This document shows, one piece after another, positions 8,300-17,051 of a DNA stretch of 64,000 nt. Numbering within the stretch: position 1 is the first letter of the stretch; every line of letters begins with the position of its first letter. This DNA is from Methanoregula sp. (GTDB taxonomy: Archaea > Halobacteriota > Methanomicrobia > Methanomicrobiales > Methanospirillaceae), in the NCBI GenBank assembly GCA_041645435.1, contig JBAZQB010000001.1, positions 186,001 through 250,000 of the forward strand, given 5' to 3'. Both the position numbers and the translations under genes were made by a program. The notes beneath the pieces were generated by a model. The model was not told the DNA's origin, made no database searches, and saw nothing but the letters and a program-made list of their open reading frames with translations.

Positions 8300-9832
8300 T
8301 CATCTAGGATCGCTGGACAATCGCACGGTTTCTCGTGAATTCAATTCGAATGGGATCGTGTCTTTTTTATAACGGGGAATTATTTGGGACAAACAGCGTC
8401 TTGCAAAGAAATATGAATTATAAATTATTGGAACAATCCCGTGTTTGAGAATACGATTTTTATATCCCATTCTGTACGTTTTATCGGCAGCTTTTTGATT
8501 TTCCTGAAAAGAGTTCTGGACCATGATATACATCATTTTAATAATTATATCCGGATAAGGTGTAAAATTTATACTCAATATGCTTGCATCTCGGTTGGAA
8601 ATCATCAATAAATATGATTCAACATCATTAATGCGCCCTTGTTCCCTGCACCATCGGAACAAGCGAGAGCCTGGATATGGTGTGGTAAAAAACATGCCTC
8701 CTTCAACGATGCCTGCGCTCTTAATTGCAGAAATAGTATTCTTTATGGAATCCGAAGTCTCCCCGGGACTGCCAACCATGAAAGAACATAGTGGTATAAT
8801 ATTCGTTTCTTTGATTAATTTGAATGCATTCACATTTGTATTCGGGATCATACGTTTCCCAAGGATTTTCAAGATGGCAATATCTCCCGATTCAAATCCA
8901 TAAAGTAGTGCATAGCAATTTGATCGTTCCAAGATGCGAAGTAAATCGCGTGTGACATAATCTGCTCGTGTTGAGCAGGAAAAATATGCATCAGGGAAAC
9001 GTGTGTTCATCGCTACAACCAGTTCCCTGACTTGATCGAGTTTGTACAAGAACAAGTCTTCTCCAAATGCAAAGATGCGAACCCCAAATTGTTCATAAAG
9101 AATCTGTACATTAGCCATTACGTATTCGATAGAATGAACATGAAAACCCTTATAATCAAATTCGTGCACACAAAAGGTACACCTGTCTGTACACCCACGT
9201 GCGCCGATCACACTAAAGCTTCGCATAGGGGGGACAGGTTTTCCCGTTTTGATCAAATATTGATTTAGTGTGGGATTTGTTTTATCGACGGTAATGTAAT
9301 ATTCCATATCAATGAGATCATACGACGGATGAGGTACATCGTCAATGTTCTCAAAGAAAACCGTTCCCGGGTTGGTTTGAATCGCCCCTTCTTTTAGGTA
9401 AGATAACCCGGGGATATCGGTGATTTCCCGTTTTCCCTCCAAAAATTCAACTAAATATACAATCTTCTTCTCACCATATCCGACGATTGTATAATCACAT
9501 CCCACGCTTTTAAGCAGCAACTCTGTATTTTCAAGGGAGATGTGGCCTCCAATTACAATCGGAATTGACGGGAAAGCAAGTTTTAGATCATGCGTCAACC
9601 CGTGGATAAATTTGTAGGCTGTGATAATACCGCTGATAGCGATTAAATCCGGTTGAAAAATATTTAAATCATCGATTGTAGTTTTATTGGATTGTCGTGT
9701 TTTTGCGATGTCGAGGATCTTGACAATGTGACCTTTTTTACGTAAACAGGGTGCCAGATACATTATGCCAAGGGGGGGAACTGTATTCGGTACGGAAGTC
9801 CGTGTTGGCGTACTCAGTAGAGCAATCTTCAT
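8300..9832 (-). CDS. B12-binding domain radical SAM protein (second copy type)
   Basis: About 510 residues from the ATG at 9832, where the cobalamin-domain sequence starts (MKIALLSTPTRTS, then PPLGIMYLAPCLRKKGH). The frame stays open to 9952; an ATG at 9912 has a good GGAG upstream, so a 27-residue longer form is possible. The radical SAM cluster motif is CTDRCTFC at ~190 residues, followed by FAFGEDLF and LYGFESGDIAILKILGKR. It is clearly diverged from the neighbour at 6609-8180 (different cluster loop and C-terminus), so this is not a recent duplication. Start sits divergent to pseB with a short gap, hence a shared control region. Substrate unknown; tailoring of a sugar is inferred from context. 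Confidence 0.85.
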   Translation of the reverse strand: MKIALLSTPTRTSVPNTVPPLGIMYLAPCLRKKGHIVKILDIAKTRQSNKTTIDDLNIFQPDLIAISGIITAYKFIHGLTHDLKLAFPSIPIVIGGHISLENTELLLKSVGCDYTIVGYGEKKIVYLVEFLEGKREITDIPGLSYLKEGAIQTNPGTVFFENIDDVPHPSYDLIDMEYYITVDKTNPTLNQYLIKTGKPVPPMRSFSVIGARGCTDRCTFCVHEFDYKGFHVHSIEYVMANVQILYEQFGVRIFAFGEDLFLYKLDQVRELVVAMNTRFPDAYFSCSTRADYVTRDLLRILERSNCYALLYGFESGDIAILKILGKRMIPNTNVNAFKLIKETNIIPLCSFMVGSPGETSDSIKNTISAIKSAGIVEGGMFFTTPYPGSRLFRWCREQGRINDVESYLLMISNRDASILSINFTPYPDIIIKMMYIMVQNSFQENQKAADKTYRMGYKNRILKHGIVPIIYNSYFFARRCLSQIIPRYKKDTIPFELNSRETVRLSSDPR

Positions 9833-9982
9833 TGAAACTTTATTTGCTTTTAACGATTTTATACATTCGTAATTATTGAATGAGGCAGTCCAACAATTGA
9901 CATGATTCATTGGAAGGACTCCTTTCATTGCAAACCCGAGTCCCCAATGCATAAAATGGGATGAGTGATAATATTATACCAT

Positions 9983-10978
9983 ATGTCCTCATGTTTTGAC
10001 GGAAAAACGATACTTGTCACCGGTGGCACAGGATCGTTTGGACAAAAATTTACAGAAATACTGCTAAGGGAATGTTCCCCAAAAAGTATCCGCATTTATT
10101 CCCGTGGTGAATTGATGCAGATGCAGATGAGCCAGATATTTACCGATCCCCGGATGAGTTATTTAATCGGGGATGTAAGGGACAAAAACCGCTTATATCG
10201 AGCAATGCGAGGAGTGGACATTGTCGTGCACGCAGCAGCGATGAAACAGGTTCCCGCTTGTGAATACAATCCGATTGAGGCGGTCAAAACAAATATTGAT
10301 GGAACAATCAATCTCATTGACGCTGCTATTGACAATAATGTAAATAAAGTAATGCTAATCAGTACTGATAAAGCAGTCCATCCGGTCAATCTTTACGGCG
10401 CGACAAAGATGGTTGCTGAAAAGCTGGGTATTCAGGGAAATTCGTATTCTGGTGGAAAAACACCTTGGTTCAGCTGTGTCCGTTATGGAAATGTGATCGG
10501 TAGCCGCGGAAGTGTTATCCCCTTATTTAAGGAACAGCAGAAAAAGGGAGTCATTACCATAACTGATGAAAAGATGACCCGATTCTGGATCTCGCTTGAT
10601 CAAGGTGTTCGTTTTGTAATGAACTCGATCGAAATAATGAAGGGTGGTGAGATTTTTATCCCAAAAATTCCGAGCATGCGTTTGACCGATCTAGCAGATG
10701 CAATTGCACCAAATATCAAAAAAGAATATATGGGAATTAGGGCAGGAGAGAAACTTCATGAAGTGTTGCTGACAGAAGATGAAGCCCGTCATGCAAAAGA
10801 ATATGACTATGGTTTTGTTATTGAACCGGAACATCGATTCTGGAGCAAGAATAACGGCGGTGGGGGCAAAGCATTGCCTGAAGGTTTCAGGTATGCAAGT
10901 GATTCAAATACCATATGGCTGAGTAATGAAGACTTGAAAAAGATTATTGCCGTGGATGAAGTGACGAAAAAAGAATAG
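9983..10978 (+). CDS. pseB: PseB-like UDP-N-acetylglucosamine 4,6-dehydratase (inverting)
   Basis: 331 residues from ATG 9983; an in-frame GTG at 9965 would add six residues of no apparent value. It catalyses the first step of pseudaminic-acid synthesis: C4 oxidation, C6 dehydration and C5 epimerisation of UDP-GlcNAc. Visible are the NAD-binding GGTGSFGQKF, the family motif STDKAVHPVNLYGATKMVAEK region with the active-site Lys and Tyr, and FSCVRYGNVIGSRGSVIPLF. It is a short-chain dehydrogenase of the PseB/FlaA1 soluble type, without the membrane domain of WbpM-like relatives. First gene of an operon ending at 18098. Confidence 0.92.
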   Translation: MSSCFDGKTILVTGGTGSFGQKFTEILLRECSPKSIRIYSRGELMQMQMSQIFTDPRMSYLIGDVRDKNRLYRAMRGVDIVVHAAAMKQVPACEYNPIEAVKTNIDGTINLIDAAIDNNVNKVMLISTDKAVHPVNLYGATKMVAEKLGIQGNSYSGGKTPWFSCVRYGNVIGSRGSVIPLFKEQQKKGVITITDEKMTRFWISLDQGVRFVMNSIEIMKGGEIFIPKIPSMRLTDLADAIAPNIKKEYMGIRAGEKLHEVLLTEDEARHAKEYDYGFVIEPEHRFWSKNNGGGGKALPEGFRYASDSNTIWLSNEDLKKIIAVDEVTKKE

Positions 10979-10989
10979 TTACGGTTTTT

Positions 10990-12144
10990 ATGAATTCGAT
11001 TCCTTATGGGCGTCAATCAATCGATGACGAGGATATCCATGCAGTTATTGATGTTCTCCACAGTGACTGGCTGACTACAGGACCGAAAGTCGATGAATTC
11101 GAGCGTTCGATCTGTAACTATAGCGGTTGTCAGCACGCAGTTGCAGTGAATAGTGGGACCAGTGCACTCGATATCGCGGTTCAATCACTCGAACTTCCAA
11201 AAGGGACTGAAGTGATCACAACTCCTTTCACCTTTGCAGCTACAAGTAATGCACTTCTCTATAATGGCCTGGTCCCGGTGTATGCTGATATAACTGGAGA
11301 TACCCGTAATATTGACCCGGTGGATGTCCGGAAGAAAATCACAAAGAAGACGGGAGCGATCATTTTTGTTGATTTTGCCGGCCATCCCTGCGACATTGCC
11401 GAACTACGGGAGATCAGTTATGATAATAATCTCCTGATGATTGAGGATGCCTGCCATGCACTGGGTGCGGGATACCGGGGAAAGAAGATCGGAACTCTTG
11501 CCGACATGACCATTTTATCGTTTCACCCGGTTAAATTGATCACAACCGGTGAAGGTGGAATGGTAACAACCAATGATTCCAGTCGGGCTGATACATTGCG
11601 GCTTCTCCGCTCACATGGGATTGACAAGACCGCGCATCAACTCTCTGAAACCGGTGCATCCTGGGCATATGATATGGTAACTCTTGGGAGAAATTACCGG
11701 ATAACGGATATTCAGGCAGCGCTTGGAATATCCCAGGTTAAAAAAATCGACGCGTTTGTACAAAAAAGAACCTACCTGTCCCGGCTTTACCAGGAGCTGC
11801 TGCAGGATATTCCCCAGATCGAAATTCCCCTTACTAGGAATGATGTGACCCACGCCTGGCACTTGTACACCGTTCTCCTTTCTGGTGTAAAACGGGATGC
11901 TGTCTACTCCTACCTCAAATCACATAATATCGGTGTTAATCTTCACTATATTCCGACATATCATTTTAGTTATTACCGGAAGAACCATCCCCAAAATCAC
12001 AATCTATACCCGGTGACTGAAGATATATTCCGGCGTATCCTTACTTTGCCTTTATACCCGGGATTGCGCGAAGAAGATGTTGTGTTTATCGTTGAAACGC
12101 TGAAAAATGCAGTGCAACAGATCTCCTCCTCAGGACGAGTATGA
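10990..12144 (+). CDS. pseC: PseC-like UDP-4-amino sugar aminotransferase
   Basis: 384 residues, DegT/DnrJ/EryC1 fold. PLP-dependent amination of the 4-keto product of PseB to the 4-amino altrosamine. The lysine that binds PLP is in SFHPVKLITTGEGGMV; other family marks are AVNSGTSALDIA, DACHALGAGYRG and RNYRITDIQAALG. Starts 11 bases after pseB and overlaps the next gene by 4 bases (ATGA), consistent with translational coupling. PseC versus a generic 4-aminotransferase is decided mainly by the neighbouring pseB, pseG and pseI. Confidence 0.9.
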   Translation: MNSIPYGRQSIDDEDIHAVIDVLHSDWLTTGPKVDEFERSICNYSGCQHAVAVNSGTSALDIAVQSLELPKGTEVITTPFTFAATSNALLYNGLVPVYADITGDTRNIDPVDVRKKITKKTGAIIFVDFAGHPCDIAELREISYDNNLLMIEDACHALGAGYRGKKIGTLADMTILSFHPVKLITTGEGGMVTTNDSSRADTLRLLRSHGIDKTAHQLSETGASWAYDMVTLGRNYRITDIQAALGISQVKKIDAFVQKRTYLSRLYQELLQDIPQIEIPLTRNDVTHAWHLYTVLLSGVKRDAVYSYLKSHNIGVNLHYIPTYHFSYYRKNHPQNHNLYPVTEDIFRRILTLPLYPGLREEDVVFIVETLKNAVQQISSSGRV

Positions 12145-13118
12145 CCGAAAAATGTTCAGATCCTGAATCGCGAAAAAAGATTATTGTTGTTGGTGCAGGG
12201 TCCATCGGACAGCGGCATGCTGCAAACCTCGTAAAACTCGGTGCGGATATCAGTGTGACCGATGTCAATCTGGCGCTACTCAAGACGTCCTGTGCCAATA
12301 ATTCCTGGAACCCCGTGGTGGATTTGGATGCCGCCTTGGATAAAGATGAGTTCGATGCGGCAATTATCTGCACGCCGAACCACCTTCATATTCCATCCGC
12401 GCAAAAAGCCGTTGACGCAGGATTGCACGTATTCATAGAAAAACCGATGTCCCATAACCGTCAGGGTGTGGATAAACTTCTCAACGATGTAAAGAAAAAA
12501 AGTCTTATCGGCATGGGAGGTTTTATGCTACGGTACGAACCGGGCCTGCTCTATCTTAAAAAAAACCTGTCTCCTGAAAATGTTGCATTTGCCCAGATAG
12601 AAAGCGGTTCACATATGCCAACCTGGAGACCCGGAACCAATTACCGTATGACGTATAGTGCGAACCGTTCTATGGGTGGGGGAATTATCCTTGACGATGT
12701 CCACGAGATCGACTATGCCTGCTGGCTTTTTGGGGATCCTGCAAACGTCCGGTGCTCTTACGGGACCTACAGCAATTTTCAGATCGATGTCGAGGATACT
12801 GCTGAGTTTCAGTTTCGGTATCCCGATAAAATCGTGACAATCCATTCGGATTATCTCCAGCGTCGGTACTGCAGACGGTGCAAAATCTGCCTTAAAGACG
12901 GTAATACTATAGAATGGGTCTTTGGCAAGCATGTAATCACGTATACCGATGATACTGAAAAAAAATTCGCGTATGCGGATACTTTTACCGTTAATGACCT
13001 GTACGTAGCCGAGATGCAGGAATTTCTTAAGTGCCTCACACTGAATAGAAATCCCGAATCCTCTCTTGAAAATGCGGCGAAAATTCTTGACATTGCATTA
13101 ACCGCAAAAGGGGAATGA
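12141..13118 (+). CDS. Gfo/Idh/MocA-family NAD(P)-dependent oxidoreductase
   Basis: 325 residues. The N-terminal Rossmann domain has VVGAGSIGQRHAANLVKLG and the family motif EKPMSHN, followed by the C-terminal alpha/beta sheet domain with a DDVHEIDYACWLFG segment containing the usual acid/His pair. These enzymes oxidise or reduce sugar carbons. It is not part of the classical six-step Pse pathway, so it may add an extra oxidation or reduction to the nonulosonic acid precursor, perhaps preparing a keto group for the class III aminotransferase two genes downstream. That is an inference from adjacency. Confidence 0.85.
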   Translation: MTEKCSDPESRKKIIVVGAGSIGQRHAANLVKLGADISVTDVNLALLKTSCANNSWNPVVDLDAALDKDEFDAAIICTPNHLHIPSAQKAVDAGLHVFIEKPMSHNRQGVDKLLNDVKKKSLIGMGGFMLRYEPGLLYLKKNLSPENVAFAQIESGSHMPTWRPGTNYRMTYSANRSMGGGIILDDVHEIDYACWLFGDPANVRCSYGTYSNFQIDVEDTAEFQFRYPDKIVTIHSDYLQRRYCRRCKICLKDGNTIEWVFGKHVITYTDDTEKKFAYADTFTVNDLYVAEMQEFLKCLTLNRNPESSLENAAKILDIALTAKGE

Positions 13119-13122
13119 GATC

Positions 13123-13908
13123 TTGGTCACCGCAGTCATCATCCAGGCCCGGATGGGTTCCACGAGGCTTCCTGGAAAGGTGATCAAGGATATCAGCGGT
13201 AAACCCGTTCTCTGGCACGTAATACACCGCGTACAGCATGCATCGTTACCGGATGCCATCCTAGTCGCGACGACAACGAATCCGGAAGACGACGTGATCG
13301 AATCATTATGCCACGAATGGAATATTCTGGTCTTTCGCGGGGATGCAAATGATGTTCTCAGAAGATATTGTGATTCCGTGGAATTTCTCGAAAAAACCTT
13401 CGGCAACATAGATTCTATTGTCAGGATTACCGCGGATTGTCCATTGATCGATCCCCAAGTTATCGATATGGCTGTTGCTTTGATGCATTCCGGCAGTTAT
13501 GACTATGTATCCAACACAGATCCCCCCACATTTCCTGACGGACTCGATGTTGAAGTGATCGCCCGTGATATCCTGTTTGCTGCTCATGAAAAAGCTACGC
13601 TTCTCTCGGAACGTGAACATGTGACTCCGTTTATCCGGAAAGATCCCTTCGTAAGAAAGACCAATATCCGGAACCCGACTGATCTTTCTGCACTAAGATG
13701 GACTCTCGATAATCCGGAAGATTATGCCTTCATTAAACAGATCTACCTATGCCTTTACAACCCATCAGGAATTTTTCTAATGACCGATATCCTTAATTTG
13801 CTGGCACAGAAACCGGAACTGGAAAAAATCAACTCTCACATTAAGAGAAATGAAGGATACGAAAAATCCCTTTCCCGGGAATCGGTAATTCGAGGTGACT
13901 TATCTTGA
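13123..13908 (+). CDS. pseF: SpsF/PseF-like cytidylyltransferase
   Basis: 261 residues. Nucleotidyltransferase of the NeuA/SpsF type that would activate the nonulosonic acid as a CMP-sugar. The nucleotide-binding signature AVIIQARMGSTRLPGKV begins four residues after the TTG at 13123, so the TTG is needed as start; the next ATG lies inside the loop. A GGGG stretch sits just upstream. Other marks: RGDANDVLRRY, RITADCPLIDP, TFPDGLDVEVI and REHVTPFI. Shorter SpsF-like proteins often accompany a class III aminotransferase and PseG, as here. CMP specificity is inferred from pathway context. Confidence 0.82.
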   Translation: MVTAVIIQARMGSTRLPGKVIKDISGKPVLWHVIHRVQHASLPDAILVATTTNPEDDVIESLCHEWNILVFRGDANDVLRRYCDSVEFLEKTFGNIDSIVRITADCPLIDPQVIDMAVALMHSGSYDYVSNTDPPTFPDGLDVEVIARDILFAAHEKATLLSEREHVTPFIRKDPFVRKTNIRNPTDLSALRWTLDNPEDYAFIKQIYLCLYNPSGIFLMTDILNLLAQKPELEKINSHIKRNEGYEKSLSRESVIRGDLS

Positions 13909-15224
13909 TGAAAACAAATTCTGGTGCCGACTTGTGGCGGAAAGCAAAAAAGATTATTCCCGGCGGAAGCCAGCTTCTCTCCAAACGGAGTGAACAGTTC
14001 CTTCCCGATTACTGGCCTTCCTATTACCGTAAGGCTAAAGGAGCCGATGTATGGGATATGGACAATAATCATTACCTCGATATGTCGATCATGGGTATTG
14101 GGGCATGTCCTCTCGGTTATGCGGACCCTGATGTTGACACTGCAGTGAAAGCCCGGATCGATAACGGATCCATGTGCACTCTGAACTCGCCCGAAGAAGT
14201 CGAACTTGCTGAAAAATTAATCCACCTGCATCCGTGGGCCGGGCAGGTCCGGTATGCCCGGTGCGGCGGAGAGGCCATGGCAATTGCGGTAAGGATAGCA
14301 CGGGCACATACAAAGAAGGATATCGTTGCATTCTGCGGGTATCACGGGTGGCATGACTGGTACCTTGCGGCAAACCTTGCTGATGACCAGCATCTTGACG
14401 GTCATCTCCTTCCGGGTCTTGCACCCGCCGGGGTTCCACGGGGCCTGACCGGTACATCCGTACCTTTTCAGTATAATCATCCAGAGGAACTCGAGGCCAT
14501 TGCCGGTAAACACGAAGGAAAACTCGCTGCGATTATCATGGAACCTATCCGGGATCACAAACCCACACCGGTTTTTATTCAGGCAGTACAGAATATCGCC
14601 CGGCAGAACGAAGCGGTGCTCATAGTTGATGAGGTTTCTTCCGGTTTTCGTCTCAGAACGGGAGGAGCTCATCCGCTATATGGAATAAATCCTGATATTG
14701 CGGTATTTGCAAAGGCAATGAGTAATGGTTATCCTATGGCAGCGATTATCGGAAAGGAAGAAACGATGCAGTCGTCTCAGGATACCTTCATCAGCAGTAC
14801 GTACTGGACTGAAGGAATTGGACCCGTTGCTGCACTTGCTACGATTGAAAAATATGAGCAGTGCAATGTTCCGGAACATCTCGTAAAAACGGGAACTGCC
14901 GTGCAGGAAGGATGGCAACTTGCTGCTGAAGACAAGCAGATCGATATAGATATCGGAGGAATTCCTCCACTCAGTCATTTTTCAGCGAAAGGAGAGACCG
15001 GGCCTCTGGTGCAGACCCTGTATACACAAATGATGCTCGATAAAGGATTCCTTGCCGGAAAATCATTCTATGCCTCGTATGCACACCAGAAAGAGCATGT
15101 CCAGCGGTATCTAAAAGCAACCGATGAGGTATTTGAGATGATTTCAAGTGGTCTTGACAATGGTAATCTTGGCAAGATGCTTAAAGGGCCCGTTGCAAAA
15201 CCGGGTTTTCACCGCCTTACATGA
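13908..15224 (+). CDS. Class III PLP aminotransferase (glutamate-1-semialdehyde aminomutase-like)
   Basis: 438 residues from ATG 13908, which overlaps the previous stop (TGATG). Homologous in pattern to HemL-type aminomutases: IPGGSQLLSKRSE, CGGEAMAIAVRIARAHT, GYHGWHDWY, VDEVSSGFR, and PLP lysine in FAKAMSNGYPMAA. True HemL is a porphyrin enzyme, but placement between the cytidylyltransferase and pseG argues for amination of a sugar. Members of this type recur in bacterial sps/pse-like loci. The likely role is to add an amino group beyond the 4-amino made by PseC; substrate unproven. Confidence 0.85.
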   Translation: MKTNSGADLWRKAKKIIPGGSQLLSKRSEQFLPDYWPSYYRKAKGADVWDMDNNHYLDMSIMGIGACPLGYADPDVDTAVKARIDNGSMCTLNSPEEVELAEKLIHLHPWAGQVRYARCGGEAMAIAVRIARAHTKKDIVAFCGYHGWHDWYLAANLADDQHLDGHLLPGLAPAGVPRGLTGTSVPFQYNHPEELEAIAGKHEGKLAAIIMEPIRDHKPTPVFIQAVQNIARQNEAVLIVDEVSSGFRLRTGGAHPLYGINPDIAVFAKAMSNGYPMAAIIGKEETMQSSQDTFISSTYWTEGIGPVAALATIEKYEQCNVPEHLVKTGTAVQEGWQLAAEDKQIDIDIGGIPPLSHFSAKGETGPLVQTLYTQMMLDKGFLAGKSFYASYAHQKEHVQRYLKATDEVFEMISSGLDNGNLGKMLKGPVAKPGFHRLT

Positions 15225-16249
15225 TGCCGCTTGTCATTCGTGCCGACGCAAGCCCGGAGATTGGAACCGGACATGTTATGCGGTGTCTTGCCCTTGCAGA
15301 GGCATGGCAGGATAATGGTGGGGATGTTGTCTTTGTCTCTACATTTGATTCTCCTGCCTTGGGGGCACGCATGAAAAATGAAGGGATCAAGATCATCCAC
15401 ATAAGCCCGGTGGCAGGATCATCAGGTGATGCAGATGAAACGGCGCGGATCGCCTTTTCTATTGGTGCAAAGTGGATTGTAGTCGACGGCTATTCATTTG
15501 ATGCGGATTACCAGAAACGAATCAAAGATTCTGGATTATCTCTCCTTTTTCTTGACGATTACGGGCATGCAGATCATTACTACGCGGACATTGTCCTCAA
15601 TCAGAATATGTCTGCCTGCATGTCCTTATACGGGCAGCATGAACCATACACCCGGTTCGCTCTTGGAACGAGATATGCCCTTTTAAGAAAGGAATTCTTG
15701 GTATGGTCCGGCTGGCGTCGGGATCATAAGGAAGTTGCCCGAAAGATTCTCATTACACTCGGGGGAAGTGATCCGGCGAATGTCACTCTCAAAGTTATTG
15801 AAGCCGTAAAAGAAATCGATGTGAGTGATCTCGAAGTTACCGTGGTTGTAGGGGGTGCAAACCAGAATTTCGACCGGCTTTGCGAAGCGGTGAATGATCA
15901 AGCCGGCTTCAGACTGATAAAAAATGCCGAGAATATGCCTGAACTGATGGCTTGGGCGGATATTGCGATTTCCGCAGGAGGAAGTACGTGCTGGGAACTC
16001 GCTTTCATGGGGCTACCGTCCTGCATTATTGCTCTAGCAGAAAATCAGCGCAAATCTTCAGAGTCCCTGTTTGCAGGCAAAATTACCGAATATGCCGGAT
16101 GGTTCGAAGATGTAACTCATGAGGATCTGGTCTTGAAGATAACTGCACTACTGTTCGATAAGAAGAACCGGTCTATCCTGTGCCATAACGCCCGGCTGCT
16201 GACAGACGGAAATGGGGCACGAAAAATTATTCAACAGATGAATGCGTAA
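15221..16249 (+). CDS. pseG: PseG-like UDP-sugar hydrolase
   Basis: 342 residues, overlapping the previous gene by 4 bases. PseG removes UDP from UDP-2,4-diacetamido-2,4,6-trideoxy-altropyranose. Visible are the N-terminal signature RADASPEIGTGHVMRCLALA, the GT-B-type linker LDDYGHADHYYADIVLNQN, LITLGGSDPANVTLK and the C-terminal nucleotide site ISAGGSTCWELAFMGLP. Length is that of a stand-alone PseG; there is no fused acetyltransferase domain, which matters because pseH is not found in the operon. Confidence 0.9.
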   Translation: MMPLVIRADASPEIGTGHVMRCLALAEAWQDNGGDVVFVSTFDSPALGARMKNEGIKIIHISPVAGSSGDADETARIAFSIGAKWIVVDGYSFDADYQKRIKDSGLSLLFLDDYGHADHYYADIVLNQNMSACMSLYGQHEPYTRFALGTRYALLRKEFLVWSGWRRDHKEVARKILITLGGSDPANVTLKVIEAVKEIDVSDLEVTVVVGGANQNFDRLCEAVNDQAGFRLIKNAENMPELMAWADIAISAGGSTCWELAFMGLPSCIIALAENQRKSSESLFAGKITEYAGWFEDVTHEDLVLKITALLFDKKNRSILCHNARLLTDGNGARKIIQQMNA

Positions 16250-16261
16250 AAAGTAATTGAA

Positions 16262-17038
16262 ATGAGTAACGACAAAAATATGGATATAAGAAATTTCTGG
16301 AACACTCAGGCAGATCGCGGTTTATGGGCGGGAAGCCGGGATCTCATTGCAAAAGAACTCGAGATCAAGGCGATTATTTCTTATATTACTGATGGGATGG
16401 ATATTTTGGATTTCGGATGCGGAAATGGAATTACTGCCATGGAGCTGGCAAGGAGATTCAACAGCCGCGTTTCTGGAATAGATTTTGCAGAAGAGATGAT
16501 ACAATCTGCAAAAAAACTCTCAAAGGATATTACTTTCAAAGGGTCGGTGAATTTTCAGACCGGTGATATCCAGAACCTGAAGTTTCACAGCCACAAATAT
16601 GATATCATTTACACAGAAAGGATGATTATCAATCTGCCCAATTGGGAGGCACAAAAAGAAGCAATTAGTCTGATTCTCTCTCTGCTGAAACCCGGTGGGA
16701 GATATTTGATGTGTGAAAACAGCCAAGATGGTCTTGATAAGATAAACCAGTACCGGAAGGAGATATTGTTGCCGGAAATTACTCCCCCATGGCATAACCG
16801 GTATATCAGGGATGATGAGATCAACAATTTCAACCCTCTTGATATCACCTTGGAAAAAATTGATTATTACAGTTCTACTTATTATTTCCTAAGCCGCATT
16901 ATCAATGCATGGCTCGCACAACAGGAAAAGAAAGATCCCGATTATGACTCTCAAATAAACCGGTTGGCGCTTAGTCTCCCGTCATACGGCGATATTGGCC
17001 AGGGTAGAATCTGGATTTGGCGCAAACTTTTGGAATAA
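16262..17038 (+). CDS. Class I SAM-dependent methyltransferase in the Pse-like operon
   Basis: 258 residues. SAM-binding motif I is ILDFGCGNGITAMELA, followed by SGIDFAEEMI and FQTGDIQNLKF, then KPGGRYLMCEN. It sits between pseG and pseI, the position often held by the acetyltransferase pseH. It lacks any GNAT acetyl-CoA motif, so it is not a PseH. It may O- or N-methylate the nonulosonic acid or its precursor. The start ATG at 16262 has only a weak ribosome binding site. Role inferred from operon position. Confidence 0.8.
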   Translation: MSNDKNMDIRNFWNTQADRGLWAGSRDLIAKELEIKAIISYITDGMDILDFGCGNGITAMELARRFNSRVSGIDFAEEMIQSAKKLSKDITFKGSVNFQTGDIQNLKFHSHKYDIIYTERMIINLPNWEAQKEAISLILSLLKPGGRYLMCENSQDGLDKINQYRKEILLPEITPPWHNRYIRDDEINNFNPLDITLEKIDYYSSTYYFLSRIINAWLAQQEKKDPDYDSQINRLALSLPSYGDIGQGRIWIWRKLLE

Positions 17039-17051
17039 AAGGATTACATCG

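Noticed and set aside
14217..14672. Minus-strand open frame of 151 codons
   Set aside because: Antisense to the class III aminotransferase; composition rich in Cys and Arg as expected for a shadow frame.
13905..15224. Glutamate-1-semialdehyde aminomutase (hemL) of heme synthesis
   Set aside because: The family fits, but its location inside the nonulosonic acid operon with no tetrapyrrole genes beside it argues for a sugar aminotransferase.
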